Shown in pieces: positions 1-8,555 of a DNA stretch of 64,000 nt. A program made the position numbers and the translations under genes. The notes under the pieces are model-generated. The model worked only from the letters and a program-made list of their open reading frames with translations. It ran no database searches and was not told where the DNA came from. Numbering within the stretch: the stretch's first letter is position 1; every line of letters begins with the position of its first letter. Source of the DNA: CAZJWR01 sp964549765 (GTDB taxonomy: Bacteria > Zixibacteria > MSB-5A5 > GN15 > JAAZOE01); contig CAZJWR010000009.1 in NCBI GenBank assembly GCA_964549765.1, positions 1 to 64,000 of the forward strand. The letters are read 5' to 3'.

Positions 1-409
<409 letters not shown>

Positions 410-558
410 AAAATTTTTCAACTCGATGAGTGCAGACATCATAGATGCCCGCCACTCGCGACAATATGTTGTTATAAATTCATGGGTGGCCCACAGCATG
501 CTGTGGGATCGGGTGGCCCGCCATTTATGGTGGGGACCATTGCACTTTGACAAAATAA

Positions 559-676
<118 letters not shown>

Positions 677-686
677 TTAAGTCCGA

Positions 687-719
687 AACCCCGGACGAGC
701 AATCGCCCGGGGTTTTTTT
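687..719 (+). terminator. Intrinsic terminator of the rRNA operon
   Basis: AACCCCGG (687-694) pairs perfectly with CCGGGGTT (707-714), followed by a run of T. It lies just after 5S and ends the rRNA transcript. Its stem and loop are nearly the same as those of the terminator at 3145-3178. Confidence 0.9.
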
Positions 720-720
720 G

Positions 721-1003
721 TGATGTGTGCCGAACACCTCAGAGCATGAAATCACCCTGATCACAAAAGGGGGATGTCATCAATTTCTATTTGGCTGGAT
801 TTCCCGCGTATATGGACATCTGTCGGGCATTAGATGTCAGGTTACCCCTTGACGCCCACCTCATGGCGGCTTAACTTGTGACCCAAGTGGGTCCACATTA
901 GATGCCGACCCGGGCCCCTTTTACACGCTGATTACCAGAATCAGCCTTTCCGCTACGCGCCAAGACGGGCTACACGCCTAGTCCTGGTACGAGGAGACAC
1001 GAT
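721..1003. other. Intergenic region with repeat-like segments
   Basis: No gene seen. The segment at 771-798 (ATGTCATCAATTTCTATTTG and flanks) recurs in slightly changed form at 4172-4200. A loose inverted pair (GTCGGGCATTAGATGT near 828 and ACATTAGATGCCGAC near 895) suggests a decayed palindromic element. A good ribosome binding site, GAGGAG at 991-996, belongs to the next gene. Confidence 0.5.
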
Positions 1004-1456
1004 ATGAACGCCGACTCAACGGCATCCCACAAACGAGTAGCACTCGTCTGTACGAATTTCACAATGCAAAGCGCGTTCGGCTTGCTGATCATTGCGCTCA
1101 ATTCCGTGCGCCTGGGCTTCGACACAATTGTCTACTTTACTTTCGAGGGCCTGCACATGATTCGTCCAGGTCACCTCGAACAGCTGCGCTACTATCCGAC
1201 CGGCGTCAATCCATCGGAGGCCGAACTGGACCATTACACGACGGAGCTTCGCAACAAGATGGAGCAAAAGGATATCCCCTTCATCGAAGACATGCTCCAG
1301 ATGGCGCAGCTTGAGGGAGTCAGGCTCTTGGCCTGCAAGACAAGTGCTGACTTATTCGACCTCAATAAGGATGACTTCATAGAAGGCGTGGAGATCATGC
1401 TTGCGGGCGACTTCATGAAGCAGGCGACTGGCTCGGATCTTCACTTGATGTTCTAA
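1004..1456 (+). CDS. DsrE-like family protein
   Basis: A 150-residue protein of the DsrE/DsrF-like fold, the family that carries sulfur as persulfides or acts as small redox proteins. The N-terminal strand and helix (residues 11-36, VALVCTNF then a hydrophobic helix) and the late segment LLACKTSADLFDL (108-120), which holds the usual family cysteine (Cys111), are visible; Cys16 is a second candidate. The start is set by GAGGAG seven bases upstream of ATG 1004. It stands alone after the rRNA operon, with a REP-like palindrome behind it. A link to the TusA and Hdr-like genes at the other end of the window is only inferred. Family is fairly clear, exact role unknown. Confidence 0.75.
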   Translation: MNADSTASHKRVALVCTNFTMQSAFGLLIIALNSVRLGFDTIVYFTFEGLHMIRPGHLEQLRYYPTGVNPSEAELDHYTTELRNKMEQKDIPFIEDMLQMAQLEGVRLLACKTSADLFDLNKDDFIEGVEIMLAGDFMKQATGSDLHLMF

Positions 1457-1460
1457 GTTC

Positions 1461-1515
1461 CGTGCGCGGCACATGTCTACATGTGCCGATCTCCGGCAAA
1501 TTCCGGAGAATATCC
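1461..1515. repeat. Palindromic REP-like element, copy 1
   Basis: The core CGGCACATGT-CT-ACATGTGCCG (1467-1488) is a perfect 10-bp inverted repeat, preceded by GTGCG and followed by ATCTCCGGCAAATTCCGGAG, which is itself a small hairpin. The same core with CC in the centre recurs at 3069-3090. It lies 5 bases behind the DsrE-like gene and could act as a processing or termination hairpin. Confidence 0.7.
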
Positions 1516-1696
1516 GTCGGCTAATGGCCAATTGATTATTGCATTCCGCCGTTTATGCCCTATATTATATCCATAAAGTAAACCTTTCACGCGGCTCGTT
1601 TGCCCATGTTTGTAACGCGTACGTATCCGAGATGTATTCAAAGCCATTGATCAGGTCTTTCTCTTGTAAGCAATCAATCAAACCAAAACCAGGGGT

Positions 1697-3007
1697 ATGG
1701 CTATGGGTAAAAATGTAACGCAAAAGATTGGGGGCTCTCAATCAGGATGCGGCCATCGACGGCTGAGTGCGATAGCATTATGCCTGTGCATTATCACTGG
1801 CTTTGTTCCCGCGATGGCCCAGGGCGACTATGTTTGCGGCGACGTCAACTCCGACTCAAGTGTAAATATCCTGGATGTGACCACTTTATACAACTACTTA
1901 TTCAAGGGCTACGCGGCACCCGCCATAAGAGAAGCGGCCGACGTCGACGATATTGCGGGAATAAATATCAATGACTGCGCGGTCCTGGTCGACAATTTTT
2001 ATCAAAGCGGCGGACCGCCGGAATGCGGCCCCAAACCGGATACCACTTTGCCGATAACGGATGATACGCTCGTGATTCTGGGCGGGCGGGTTCCTGCGGG
2101 TATGGCACTATGTGAGGTGCAGGTTCGGTTGCGGGTCCAGAATTCGACCTATGGTCTGTGTCTTCCGCTGAGTTTCAATTGCCAGACATCGAGTGTAGTC
2201 TGCGATTCAATCGTCTTTCCCCCAGGGCTCACTGACGATTTTCCGCTATATGCCAAAGAATATGACAATACCCAACAGAAGACGGTCATCGCGCTCAATT
2301 GCCTCGCCTATCCCGGAATGGCGCCGCCAGAGGAATACCTGCTGGCATCAATCTGGTTCACTCTGGCAACTGTGGATCCGTACCAGGATCAGATAATCGA
2401 ACTGGATACGACCGGCTATGCTCCCGAGAATATCGTCATCTTTACCAAAAACAAACCGAATCATGAGGCGTACATCCCGACCGTTGTGTTCAACCCGGAT
2501 GAAGTCCTGAATTACGATTCCGACGGCGACGGCATTTTTGATGACGAAGATAATTGTGTGTTCGTGCCGAATAACAATCAGGCAAACGACGATGGTGACA
2601 TGTTCGGCAATGTCTGCGACAATTGCCCCCAGACATTCAACGACGACCAGCTTGACGCCGACGGCGATGGAATCGGCGATGCCTGCGACAACTGCCCGGC
2701 CAATCCGAATCAGAACCAGGTCGACGCCGATGGCGACGGACTCGGCGACCCTTGCGACGCGTGTCCGTTGGATGCCGATAATGACATCGACGGCGACGGT
2801 ATTTGCGGGAATATAGACAACTGCGCGGTCACCTATAATCCAAACCAGCAGGACTCCGACGGCAACGGTACGGGGGATGCCTGCGAGAGCGTCAATGTCT
2901 ATGATTGCGGCGACATCAACGCCGATGGCTGGATCAATATCGCCGACGCCGTGTACTTGATCAATTTTATTTTCAGGGATGGATCGCCACCGTGCCAACC
3001 CGAATAG
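1697..3007 (+). CDS. Secreted dockerin / thrombospondin type 3 repeat protein
   Basis: A 436-residue exported protein. Residues 1-42 are a signal peptide (hydrophobic core near 24-38, cleavage near AMAQ). Residues about 47-115 form a dockerin-like pair, starting CGDVNSDSSVNILDV. Residues 120-270 form a beta-rich domain that may be cohesin-like. Residues 275-400 hold thrombospondin type 3 calcium repeats of the form DADGDGIGDACDNCP. A single dockerin half (CGDINADGWINIADAVYLI) closes the protein. Family knowledge suggests a calcium-stabilised extracellular adhesin or assembly module; substrate unknown. No neighbour shares its transcript. It ends just before a REP-like palindrome and a terminator. 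Confidence 0.8.
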   Translation: MAMGKNVTQKIGGSQSGCGHRRLSAIALCLCIITGFVPAMAQGDYVCGDVNSDSSVNILDVTTLYNYLFKGYAAPAIREAADVDDIAGININDCAVLVDNFYQSGGPPECGPKPDTTLPITDDTLVILGGRVPAGMALCEVQVRLRVQNSTYGLCLPLSFNCQTSSVVCDSIVFPPGLTDDFPLYAKEYDNTQQKTVIALNCLAYPGMAPPEEYLLASIWFTLATVDPYQDQIIELDTTGYAPENIVIFTKNKPNHEAYIPTVVFNPDEVLNYDSDGDGIFDDEDNCVFVPNNNQANDDGDMFGNVCDNCPQTFNDDQLDADGDGIGDACDNCPANPNQNQVDADGDGLGDPCDACPLDADNDIDGDGICGNIDNCAVTYNPNQQDSDGNGTGDACESVNVYDCGDINADGWINIADAVYLINFIFRDGSPPCQPE

Positions 3008-3061
3008 ACGGCTGAGATGAGCCAGGCAGCGCTTCATCTCTGAGTTTGGCTGAAACAAATT

Positions 3062-3134
3062 CAGTGCGCGGCACATGTCCACATGTGCCCGCTCTCCGGC
3101 AGATGTGGATAGGCCGTGGCGGACCGGGCACGGT
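3062..3134. repeat. Palindromic REP-like element, copy 2 (longest)
   Basis: The outer arms CAGTGCGCGG and CCGGGCACGG are near-complementary. Inside, GGCACATGT-CC-ACATGTGCC (3070-3089) is a perfect inverted repeat, and CTCTCCGGCAGATG...GGACCGGGCACGG matches copy 3 at 4202-4245. The whole could fold as a branched hairpin, as REP or BIME elements do. No RAYT transposase is present in the window. Confidence 0.7.
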
Positions 3135-3144
3135 CTAAAATAAG

Positions 3145-3178
3145 AACCCCGGACGAGAATTCGCCCGGGATTTTTTTT
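3145..3178 (+). terminator. Intrinsic terminator after the dockerin/TSP3 gene
   Basis: ACCCCGGACGAGAATTCGCCC then GGGA and eight T. The stem CCCGG/CCGGG (3148-3152 with 3165-3169) and the loop ACGAG..TCG are almost the same as in the rRNA terminator at 687-719. Confidence 0.8.
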
Positions 3179-3300
3179 CTTGTCATTTCATGATAATGGG
3201 ATTATCGTCTCGATTAGCTAAGGATAGACGTGATCAAAACGACCCTGAGGCATTTTGCCAATGAAAACGAATTTCGAAAATCTACCATGGAGTAATCATT

Positions 3301-4128
3301 TTGGAAAGTGACGGTGGAGAAGACCATAATCGATGGGATCGGGATGGTATTTTTTCGAATACGTCATGGTTTTATGCCCGTTATCGACCTGGTTATCCGG
3401 ACAAGGTGTTCGAAATCCTTCGCGACTATTTCAGCCTGAACGGAAGTCAAAAAGTCCTCGATTTGGGATGCGGCACGGGTCAAATTGCGCTTAAAATTGC
3501 GCCTTTGGTGAATGAAATTTTGGCGGTCGATCCTCAGGATGGCATGCTGCAAGAAGGAATTTCTTTATCTGACAAGAGCGGTATCGGGAACGTGCGATGG
3601 CATAAGGGCGATTCGACGATAATGGCGAGTCTTTTGGCTGAGTACGGGATGATTGATCTGGCGATAATAGCCCGGGCGTTTCATTGGATGGATCGGAAGC
3701 AGGTTCTGAGCGATTTGTACGAATTTATCAAGTCCGGTGGAGGTGTGGCGATTATCGGAGACAGCCCTTTGGGAAGGGCCAGACCGCGCTGGTGGCAAGT
3801 AATAGATGAAGTCGTTAAACACTGGCTTGGCGAAGAGCGTAAGGCGGGCACCAAGGGAACGTATAAACATCCGACCAAGCGACATGAAGACGTATTGGGG
3901 GAATCACCATTCCATGAATTGATCGTAGAGACCGTTTGTCAAGAAAGGTGCTGGGACATTGAAAAAATCATCGGTTACCTTTATTCGACATCGTATTGTT
4001 CGTTGCCGTTAATCGGCGATAATAGACAATCGTTTGAGAAGCATCTGACACGGCGTTTGATGGAATTGAATCCCAGGGGGGAGTTTTACGAAGACGTCAC
4101 GGTTGAAATTATGATGGTCTTCAAGTGA
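3301..4128 (+). CDS. Class I SAM-dependent methyltransferase
   Basis: A 275-residue methyltransferase with a Rossmann fold. Motif I, VLDLGCGTGQ, lies at residues 53-62 and binds S-adenosylmethionine; the acidic end of strand 2 is AVDPQDGM (75-82); a strand 4 region, AIIARAFHWM, follows at 121-130. The C-terminal third is unassigned. The best start is TTG 3301, with GGAG eight bases upstream; the nearby ATG at 3287 is followed at once by a stop. The substrate cannot be read from sequence. It is alone between REP-like elements. No sign of damage. Confidence 0.85.
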   Translation: MESDGGEDHNRWDRDGIFSNTSWFYARYRPGYPDKVFEILRDYFSLNGSQKVLDLGCGTGQIALKIAPLVNEILAVDPQDGMLQEGISLSDKSGIGNVRWHKGDSTIMASLLAEYGMIDLAIIARAFHWMDRKQVLSDLYEFIKSGGGVAIIGDSPLGRARPRWWQVIDEVVKHWLGEERKAGTKGTYKHPTKRHEDVLGESPFHELIVETVCQERCWDIEKIIGYLYSTSYCSLPLIGDNRQSFEKHLTRRLMELNPRGEFYEDVTVEIMMVFK

Positions 4129-4171
4129 ACGAAGGTGCCGTGAACCGCACTCATTTGGAAGTGCGATTTCA

Positions 4172-4245
4172 GGGAATGTCATCAATTTCCATGGGGCTGG
4201 CCTCTCCGGCAGATGGGGATCCGCCGCGTTGGACCGGACACGGAG
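4172..4245. repeat. Composite repeat, copy 3 of the REP-like family
   Basis: The left half, AATGTCATCAATTTCCATGG and flanks (4172-4200), matches 771-798. The right half, CTCTCCGGCAGATGGGGATC through GGACCGGACACGG (4202-4245), matches the 3' half of copy 2. The palindromic GGCACATGT core is missing, so the copy is truncated or mosaic. Confidence 0.65.
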
Positions 4246-4283
4246 ATTGCAAAGACGAACGGAGATAATGGAGGGGACGCGTC

Positions 4284-4817
4284 ATGGAGACTACGGAAAA
4301 AATAGTCGAAGCCTATGTCAGGTATGTAATGGGGTGGTTCACGATCCCAAATATAAAGTGCGGGCAGCAGATGGAGATCGATCTGCTGGCCGTCGATTTG
4401 AAGCAAAAGAAGCGCCTCCGGCGATATCATATCGAAAGCGGTGTGTCCATTTCACGGGGCTTCTCCCTTCTTACAAACGATTCTTATTCACCGGAAGAAC
4501 TGAAGAAACGCCTTAAGATGCCACGTCAGCGCAGAACGCTCGGGTATTTCACGGAAAGGAAATTCGCACATCCGGGGGTTCTTGAGAAGCTGAAGGAATA
4601 TGGGTTCGTGCCAGGTAATTATACTCGAGTAATTGTCTCATGGGGATGGAAACCGGATGTGGAGGCGGCGGCCAAGCAGGCGGGCGTTAGACTCTGGGAT
4701 TTCAAGGAGATTCTGAGGGAAATAGCTGACCGATATCAATCCGATCGCACCTATTTCATAGATGACACCATGCGTACGCTGCAATTAATGGCCATGGCCA
4801 TGGCCATGAAGGAATAG
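4284..4817 (+). CDS. Possible PD-(D/E)XK nuclease-fold protein
   Basis: A 177-residue protein of no clear named family. Residues 1-65 fit the start of a restriction-endonuclease-like fold: an N-terminal helix with a conserved-looking aromatic stretch, then QQMEIDLLAVD (29-39) and YHIESGVSIS (48-57), where the acidic residues stand where D and E/QxK metal ligands usually lie. The final lysine of the motif is not obvious, so activity is doubtful. The C-terminus ends in MAMAMAMKE, encoded by three tandem ATGGCC units, an unusual simple repeat that could vary in length. The start is ATG 4284 after GGAGGGG. It could instead be an inactive nuclease relative or an unrelated alpha/beta protein. Confidence 0.55.
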   Translation: METTEKIVEAYVRYVMGWFTIPNIKCGQQMEIDLLAVDLKQKKRLRRYHIESGVSISRGFSLLTNDSYSPEELKKRLKMPRQRRTLGYFTERKFAHPGVLEKLKEYGFVPGNYTRVIVSWGWKPDVEAAAKQAGVRLWDFKEILREIADRYQSDRTYFIDDTMRTLQLMAMAMAMKE

Positions 4818-4889
4818 CACATAGGGCAGGTGTCCCCGACACTTGCCAGCGTTGGCGGAAGTTGGAGACTTCCACTCTACCATGAAGCT

Positions 4890-4924
4890 CTGTGCGCGGT
4901 CCGCCGCGGCGGACCCGGCACGGA
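4890..4924. repeat. REP-like element, copy 4 (short form)
   Basis: TGTGCGCGGTCCGCCGCGGC and GGACCCGGCACGG form a compact hairpin: GGTCCGCC pairs with GGCGGACC, inside the GTGCGCGG and CGGCACGG ends seen in the longer copies. It looks like a deletion derivative of copy 2. Confidence 0.6.
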
Positions 4925-5111
4925 ATACTATCGATATCTCGACCATTACCATCCACTCGAATCGCTCATTTCGCACAGCTGAAGCCGTGTGATACCCGGC
5001 TCTCAGGACAAATGCTGCCACACTTTATTTGCCCCAATTCACAAAATAAATTGCGTACAATATCCGGGATGGGGCACCCTGCTATACGAGGAATAAAAAG
5101 GAGTGTTGATC

Positions 5112-5420
5112 ATGGCCGAAAAACTATTGCAGATCAACTTCAAGTTCAACATCACGAAAGACGAGTACGAAGCGGCGGCTAAATCCCTGGCCGGCGAGTT
5201 CGCCAAAGTCGACGGCCTTCGGTGGAAGGTCTGGATTTGGAACGCGGCTGAAAACGAGGCGGGAGGTATTTACCTTTTCGAAAATGAGGCCGCGCTGGAT
5301 GCATATCTGAAGGGACCGCTGGCGGCGCAGGTGCGCAGTCATCCGGCTCTCAAGGAGATGAACGTCAAACCGTTCGATGTGATGGCCGACGCGACCGCAA
5401 TCACTCGGGGCCCGGTCTAA
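5112..5420 (+). CDS. YdhR family monooxygenase-like protein
   Basis: A 102-residue ferredoxin-like-fold protein of the YdhR family (dimeric alpha-beta barrel). Family hallmarks are visible: LLQINFKFNI at the start, GLRWKVWIWNAAENEAGGIY in the middle (the usual GLxWKxW...EAGGIYLF pattern), and AITRGPV at the end. Family members are proposed small monooxygenases, but the substrate is unsettled. ATG 5112 is chosen over GTG 5103 because AAGGAG (5098-5103) sits eight bases before ATG and overlaps the GTG. The gene is monocistronic. Length is normal for the family. Confidence 0.85.
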   Translation: MAEKLLQINFKFNITKDEYEAAAKSLAGEFAKVDGLRWKVWIWNAAENEAGGIYLFENEAALDAYLKGPLAAQVRSHPALKEMNVKPFDVMADATAITRGPV

Positions 5421-6262
5421 TAATCAGCATACGCCCCGACTGACCCACCTATCTACGACCGTCGGATGGCCGACCATTCTGTGGGCGGCAGACGCCCTCG
5501 TCTGCGCCTTCGTGATCGGCCTACCTCCCGGTGCGTCAACACACCAGCCGGCAGACGGGAAGGGAACGTCTGCCCGCCACAAAAGCGCCCATCTGCATTG
5601 CGCTACTCCAACTATCCCATATTTGTAGTGAATCGATGCAGTTTGTCGCGCGGGGCCTATATTTAGAGAGAATCGATTAGAAGTTGGAGCGTCTATACGT
5701 ACGGCAAAAGACACAATCATCATCCGGGATTTCGATGATACTTGCAATCTGTCGTGGCAGAAAGAGACTATCTTGAAAAGTGTAAAAATGACAAAACGAA
5801 CCCATTTCGCTGTAATACCATGTGTTCCTTAAAGTAACAGGAAATTTTCTATGGCCGGAGTGTATGTAACCTTGGATAATTATCAGCGACGCGGTCAGGA
5901 AGCCCGTGAATATGAAAGGAAATTCGGTATATAGCTGGCGGGTAACCGCTCGCCACAGCGGGCCGCAGTGCGGAATTTCGATGTCCACAATTTCTAAATC
6001 TAACAACGACTTAGCAAAGACTGTCGGGATTCTTAACAATGAGCGTGGACGTAAGTGCCCACGACGGCAATACTTACAAATTTCTCCGCGAATCGCCGTC
6101 CGGAAAGTGTGTAGAATGTGAACAATTCTGCTCATTACAGAACGGGCAAAGAGATGCCTGTATTTTTATTCTGTTGTTGCACATCGGCTTACACGTGGCA
6201 ATCCTCTGGTGGCACTGATATTGCTCATATCTTATACAATTACAAAAACGGAGGTTTAACCC
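5421..6262. other. Long intergenic region with one folded repeat
   Basis: The left part holds the inverted-repeat element at 5480-5581 (listed separately). From about 5600 to 6240 the sequence is A+T-richer than its surroundings. I find no convincing gene on either strand. A minus-strand open frame at 5677-6135 has no ribosome binding site or recognisable motif. GGAGG at 6250-6254 serves the next gene. Confidence 0.5.
5480..5581. repeat. Cloverleaf-like inverted repeat element
   Basis: The ends TGTGGGCGGCAGACG (5480-5494) and CGTCTGCCCGCCACA (5567-5581) are near-perfect inverted repeats. Each arm also carries its own hairpin: GGCAGACG-CCCT-CGTCTGC on the left and GGCAGACG...CGTCTGCC on the right. 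The total of about 100 bp and the lack of coding potential resemble a MITE or REP-type non-autonomous element. No target-site duplication is obvious. Confidence 0.65.
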
Positions 6263-6940
6263 GTGTTCAAAAAAATCGTACTACTGTCATTTCTGGCGAT
6301 GGCGCTGACGGCAGGGGCGGCCAATGCCGGATTGACCGGATACTATTATAACCTGCCAAGCACCCACCCCGATATGGAGCGTTGGATTCCTGGTATTACC
6401 CCGGGCATGGTTGAAAACACTCTAACCGGCACCACGCCGACTCTGACCGCGTACGGCGCCACGCAGGTTTTACAGTGGGATTGGTGGGATCCGAGCTATT
6501 TCAATTTCTCGCGCATCGATTCCGACGCCGATCTCAACGGCGCTTTCACGCCCAACTGGTTCCCGACCACCGACGGCCTGGCGGGTGATCCATACGACTT
6601 TGCCGTGCACTGGACGGGCAATTTCTATGTCGGCAGCGATATGACGTACACTTATTCCATGGGCAGTGACGACGACTCTTGGTTATTTATCGACAACAAT
6701 CTCGAACTGGATCTGGGTGGCGTGCATGCGTTTGCCATGACTGCCGATGACGTCTATCTGTCGGCCGGCTGGCACGACATCGATATCTTCTTTGCGGAAC
6801 GGCACGTACAAGCATCGGGGTTCCAACTGAATTTCTTCTCCGATCTGGAACCGTCCCCGACGATTCCGGAACCGGCGACGCTGCTGCTCTTCGGTCTTGG
6901 CATGGCCGGACTCGGAATCCGCAGAATTATCAAACGCTGA
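6263..6940 (+). CDS. PEP-CTERM protein with fibro-slime / PA14-like domain
   Basis: A 225-residue exported protein. The N-terminus is a signal peptide (KKIVLLSFLAMALTAGAANA). The centre resembles the fibro-slime domain: SDDDSWLFIDNNLELDLGGVH near residues 134-154 and the conserved FFAERH near 175-180. The C-terminus is a complete PEP-CTERM signal: PEPATLLLFG, a short transmembrane helix, then a basic end RRIIKR, which is recognised by an exosortase and links proteins to the cell surface or exopolysaccharide. The start is GTG 6263 with GGAGG eight bases upstream. It is monocistronic, closed by a strong terminator. A carbohydrate-binding surface role is inferred. Confidence 0.85.
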   Translation: MFKKIVLLSFLAMALTAGAANAGLTGYYYNLPSTHPDMERWIPGITPGMVENTLTGTTPTLTAYGATQVLQWDWWDPSYFNFSRIDSDADLNGAFTPNWFPTTDGLAGDPYDFAVHWTGNFYVGSDMTYTYSMGSDDDSWLFIDNNLELDLGGVHAFAMTADDVYLSAGWHDIDIFFAERHVQASGFQLNFFSDLEPSPTIPEPATLLLFGLGMAGLGIRRIIKR

Positions 6941-6959
6941 CGGAAGAGCTCTCAGGTGT

Positions 6960-6995
6960 AACGGGCGGTCTGGACGCGACCGCCCGTTTTTTTTT
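6960..6995 (+). terminator. Intrinsic terminator after the PEP-CTERM gene
   Basis: ACGGGCGGTC (6961-6970) pairs perfectly with GACCGCCCGT (6978-6987) around a 7-base loop, followed by nine T. Confidence 0.92.
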
Positions 6996-7243
6996 GCGGC
7001 GTTTGTGCTTCCGGTGAATACCCTCAGGTCCGCCCTCCCTTTTTGCTTACCTGCACAATCGCTTCCGGCTAAATTAATTGTGCGCGGCATCGAATCGGGC
7101 AGCGCAACGACGCTTCCTGATCAAGCGCAATCATCATAGAAGGTATTGACAAATCCGCCTTTCGGCTGCATGCGGAGAAAGGCATCGCAAATACGCATAT
7201 TCCGGTATGAGGCGGTAGGTATTATCCAGGAAGGAGGATACGT

Positions 7244-7591
7244 ATGAAGAGAATTCTCGTTTTCGGTTCGGTCTTTGCGCTGACATTCCTCATCACGGTT
7301 GGCGCGGTCGTCATGATGGCCGACAATGCCGCGGCGGCGAGACACTGCATACGTATGCTTCCGTGTCAGCCCGATGATATTTATTGCTCCACCAACCCCT
7401 GTCACTGGATGCCGACGTGCTATCCAAACAAGGGTGCGATCTTTTATTGTTTCCCTGATTGGAACACGGAATATTGCTCGGGCGATTTCTATTGGCCCGT
7501 TCCGTGTTCGCATCAGATTCAGACAGCTTGGATATCCAACCATTCAACGCCTCAAATCGGACATGGCTGCCCAAGTGAGCAGCCGTTCTAA
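7244..7591 (+). CDS. Small secreted cysteine-rich protein
   Basis: A 115-residue protein of unknown family. Residues 1-31 are a signal peptide (basic MKR, hydrophobic core, AAAA before the mature start). The mature part of about 85 residues has nine cysteines, several followed or preceded by proline or tyrosine (LPC, NPC, VPC, IYC, FYC, EYC), as in disulfide-knotted or metal-binding secreted peptides. The ribosome binding site AAGGAGGA is strong and well spaced. The odd number of cysteines leaves one free for a partner or metal. It has no operon partner. The base composition matches its surroundings. Confidence 0.7.
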   Translation: MKRILVFGSVFALTFLITVGAVVMMADNAAAARHCIRMLPCQPDDIYCSTNPCHWMPTCYPNKGAIFYCFPDWNTEYCSGDFYWPVPCSHQIQTAWISNHSTPQIGHGCPSEQPF

Positions 7592-7709
7592 TTATGGGAT
7601 ACTGCTTCCCGGGCCCGCCCCGGAGGAGAGGGGATGAATATTCGTGGGAGGCTCCTCGAGGTAACGGGCCGAGCGGGGTGAATCAGAGTGGAGGACAGCG
7701 TGGTCGTGG

Positions 7710-8555
7710 TCATGGTCGGGTGGTGCTATTGGAGCCGTGGCGGTGGGTGTGGCGGTCGATCCGTCCGGCGGTGACCTTGAATGCGGTCGGAATCCCTGCC
7801 ACGAGGTCCTGATACGTGTCCATCGTCATCAGGTTGGAGCGCATGACATATACCCGATCGGGCGTGGTGACCATCACCTGTATATGATAATGGCCGCCGT
7901 TGTCCTGATCGTGCGGCCCCATGAGAACGACGCGGCAGTACAGGATATTCCGGTATGCGCCAGCCAGCTGAGCGGCCTCTCTCTTGACCAACTCGGCCAG
8001 ATAATCGGATTCGTCGAGATTACTGAACACGATGTCCACCGACGGTCGGGACGGTTCGGGGCCGGCCGCCGGAAACGGCGACCAGTTGTGGCCGCTCGGC
8101 GAATCCAGCACTAGGATTTCCCTGATCTTGGCAAGCAGGTCAGATACATTAAACGGTTTGTCGAACACGGCCGTGGCGCCCAGCCGCCGCGCTTCGGCGT
8201 GGGTACGTTTGTCGCCGAAAGCGGTGATCAGGATCATGGGCGTGAACCACTGCGTGTCGGTGATTCCCTCGAGCACCTCCAGCCCGGTAAATCCCGGCAT
8301 CCTGATGTCGGAGACGATCAGGTCGAAATCGTCTTGGTTGTCCGAGGGGTTGAAATCCCAAATCCGTTCGAGCAATTGCTGGCCGTCGCTGCATTCGATG
8401 ACGTCAAAACCGGCATTTCTCATTTGCAGAGCCAGCATCCGGCGCATCTCGGTATCGTCTTCGGCGAGCAATATTTGCGGTTTGCCGGCCCCGTATGAAT
8501 TGTTCTCGGCGTGAGGGTTGTTTTGTCTTTTCTCGTAGTCGTCGTCTTTTCTCAT
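7710..8555 (-). CDS. Response regulator fused to an HPF/RaiA-like domain
   Basis: A 281-residue two-domain protein. Residues 26-150 form a CheY-like receiver: acidic pocket AEDD (31-34), phospho-acceptor Asp83 in VSDIRMPG, Thr/Ala at ITAFG, and Lys133 in FDKPF. Residues about 173-265 resemble the ribosome hibernation factor/YfiA (sigma-54 modulation/S30EA) fold: VDIVFSNLDES, then RVVLMGPHDQDNGGHYHIQV, then VYVMRS and a helix with DTYQDLVAGIPTAF. In known HPF proteins this fold binds the 30S subunit decoding region. So phosphorylation might gate ribosome binding, though that is inference. The N-terminal 20 residues look disordered. It is convergent with nothing and faces away from the kinase at 9007; a kinase partner is not obvious. 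Confidence 0.75.
   Translation of the reverse strand: MRKDDDYEKRQNNPHAENNSYGAGKPQILLAEDDTEMRRMLALQMRNAGFDVIECSDGQQLLERIWDFNPSDNQDDFDLIVSDIRMPGFTGLEVLEGITDTQWFTPMILITAFGDKRTHAEARRLGATAVFDKPFNVSDLLAKIREILVLDSPSGHNWSPFPAAGPEPSRPSVDIVFSNLDESDYLAELVKREAAQLAGAYRNILYCRVVLMGPHDQDNGGHYHIQVMVTTPDRVYVMRSNLMTMDTYQDLVAGIPTAFKVTAGRIDRHTHRHGSNSTTRP

Noticed and set aside
2348..3082. Long minus-strand open frame opposite the TSP3 repeats
   Set aside because: It is a by-product of the repeated GAC/GGC codons on the plus strand; low-complexity valine/isoleucine-rich product.
5677..6135. 152-codon minus-strand open frame
   Set aside because: No ribosome binding site, no motif, in an A+T-rich stretch that appears non-coding.
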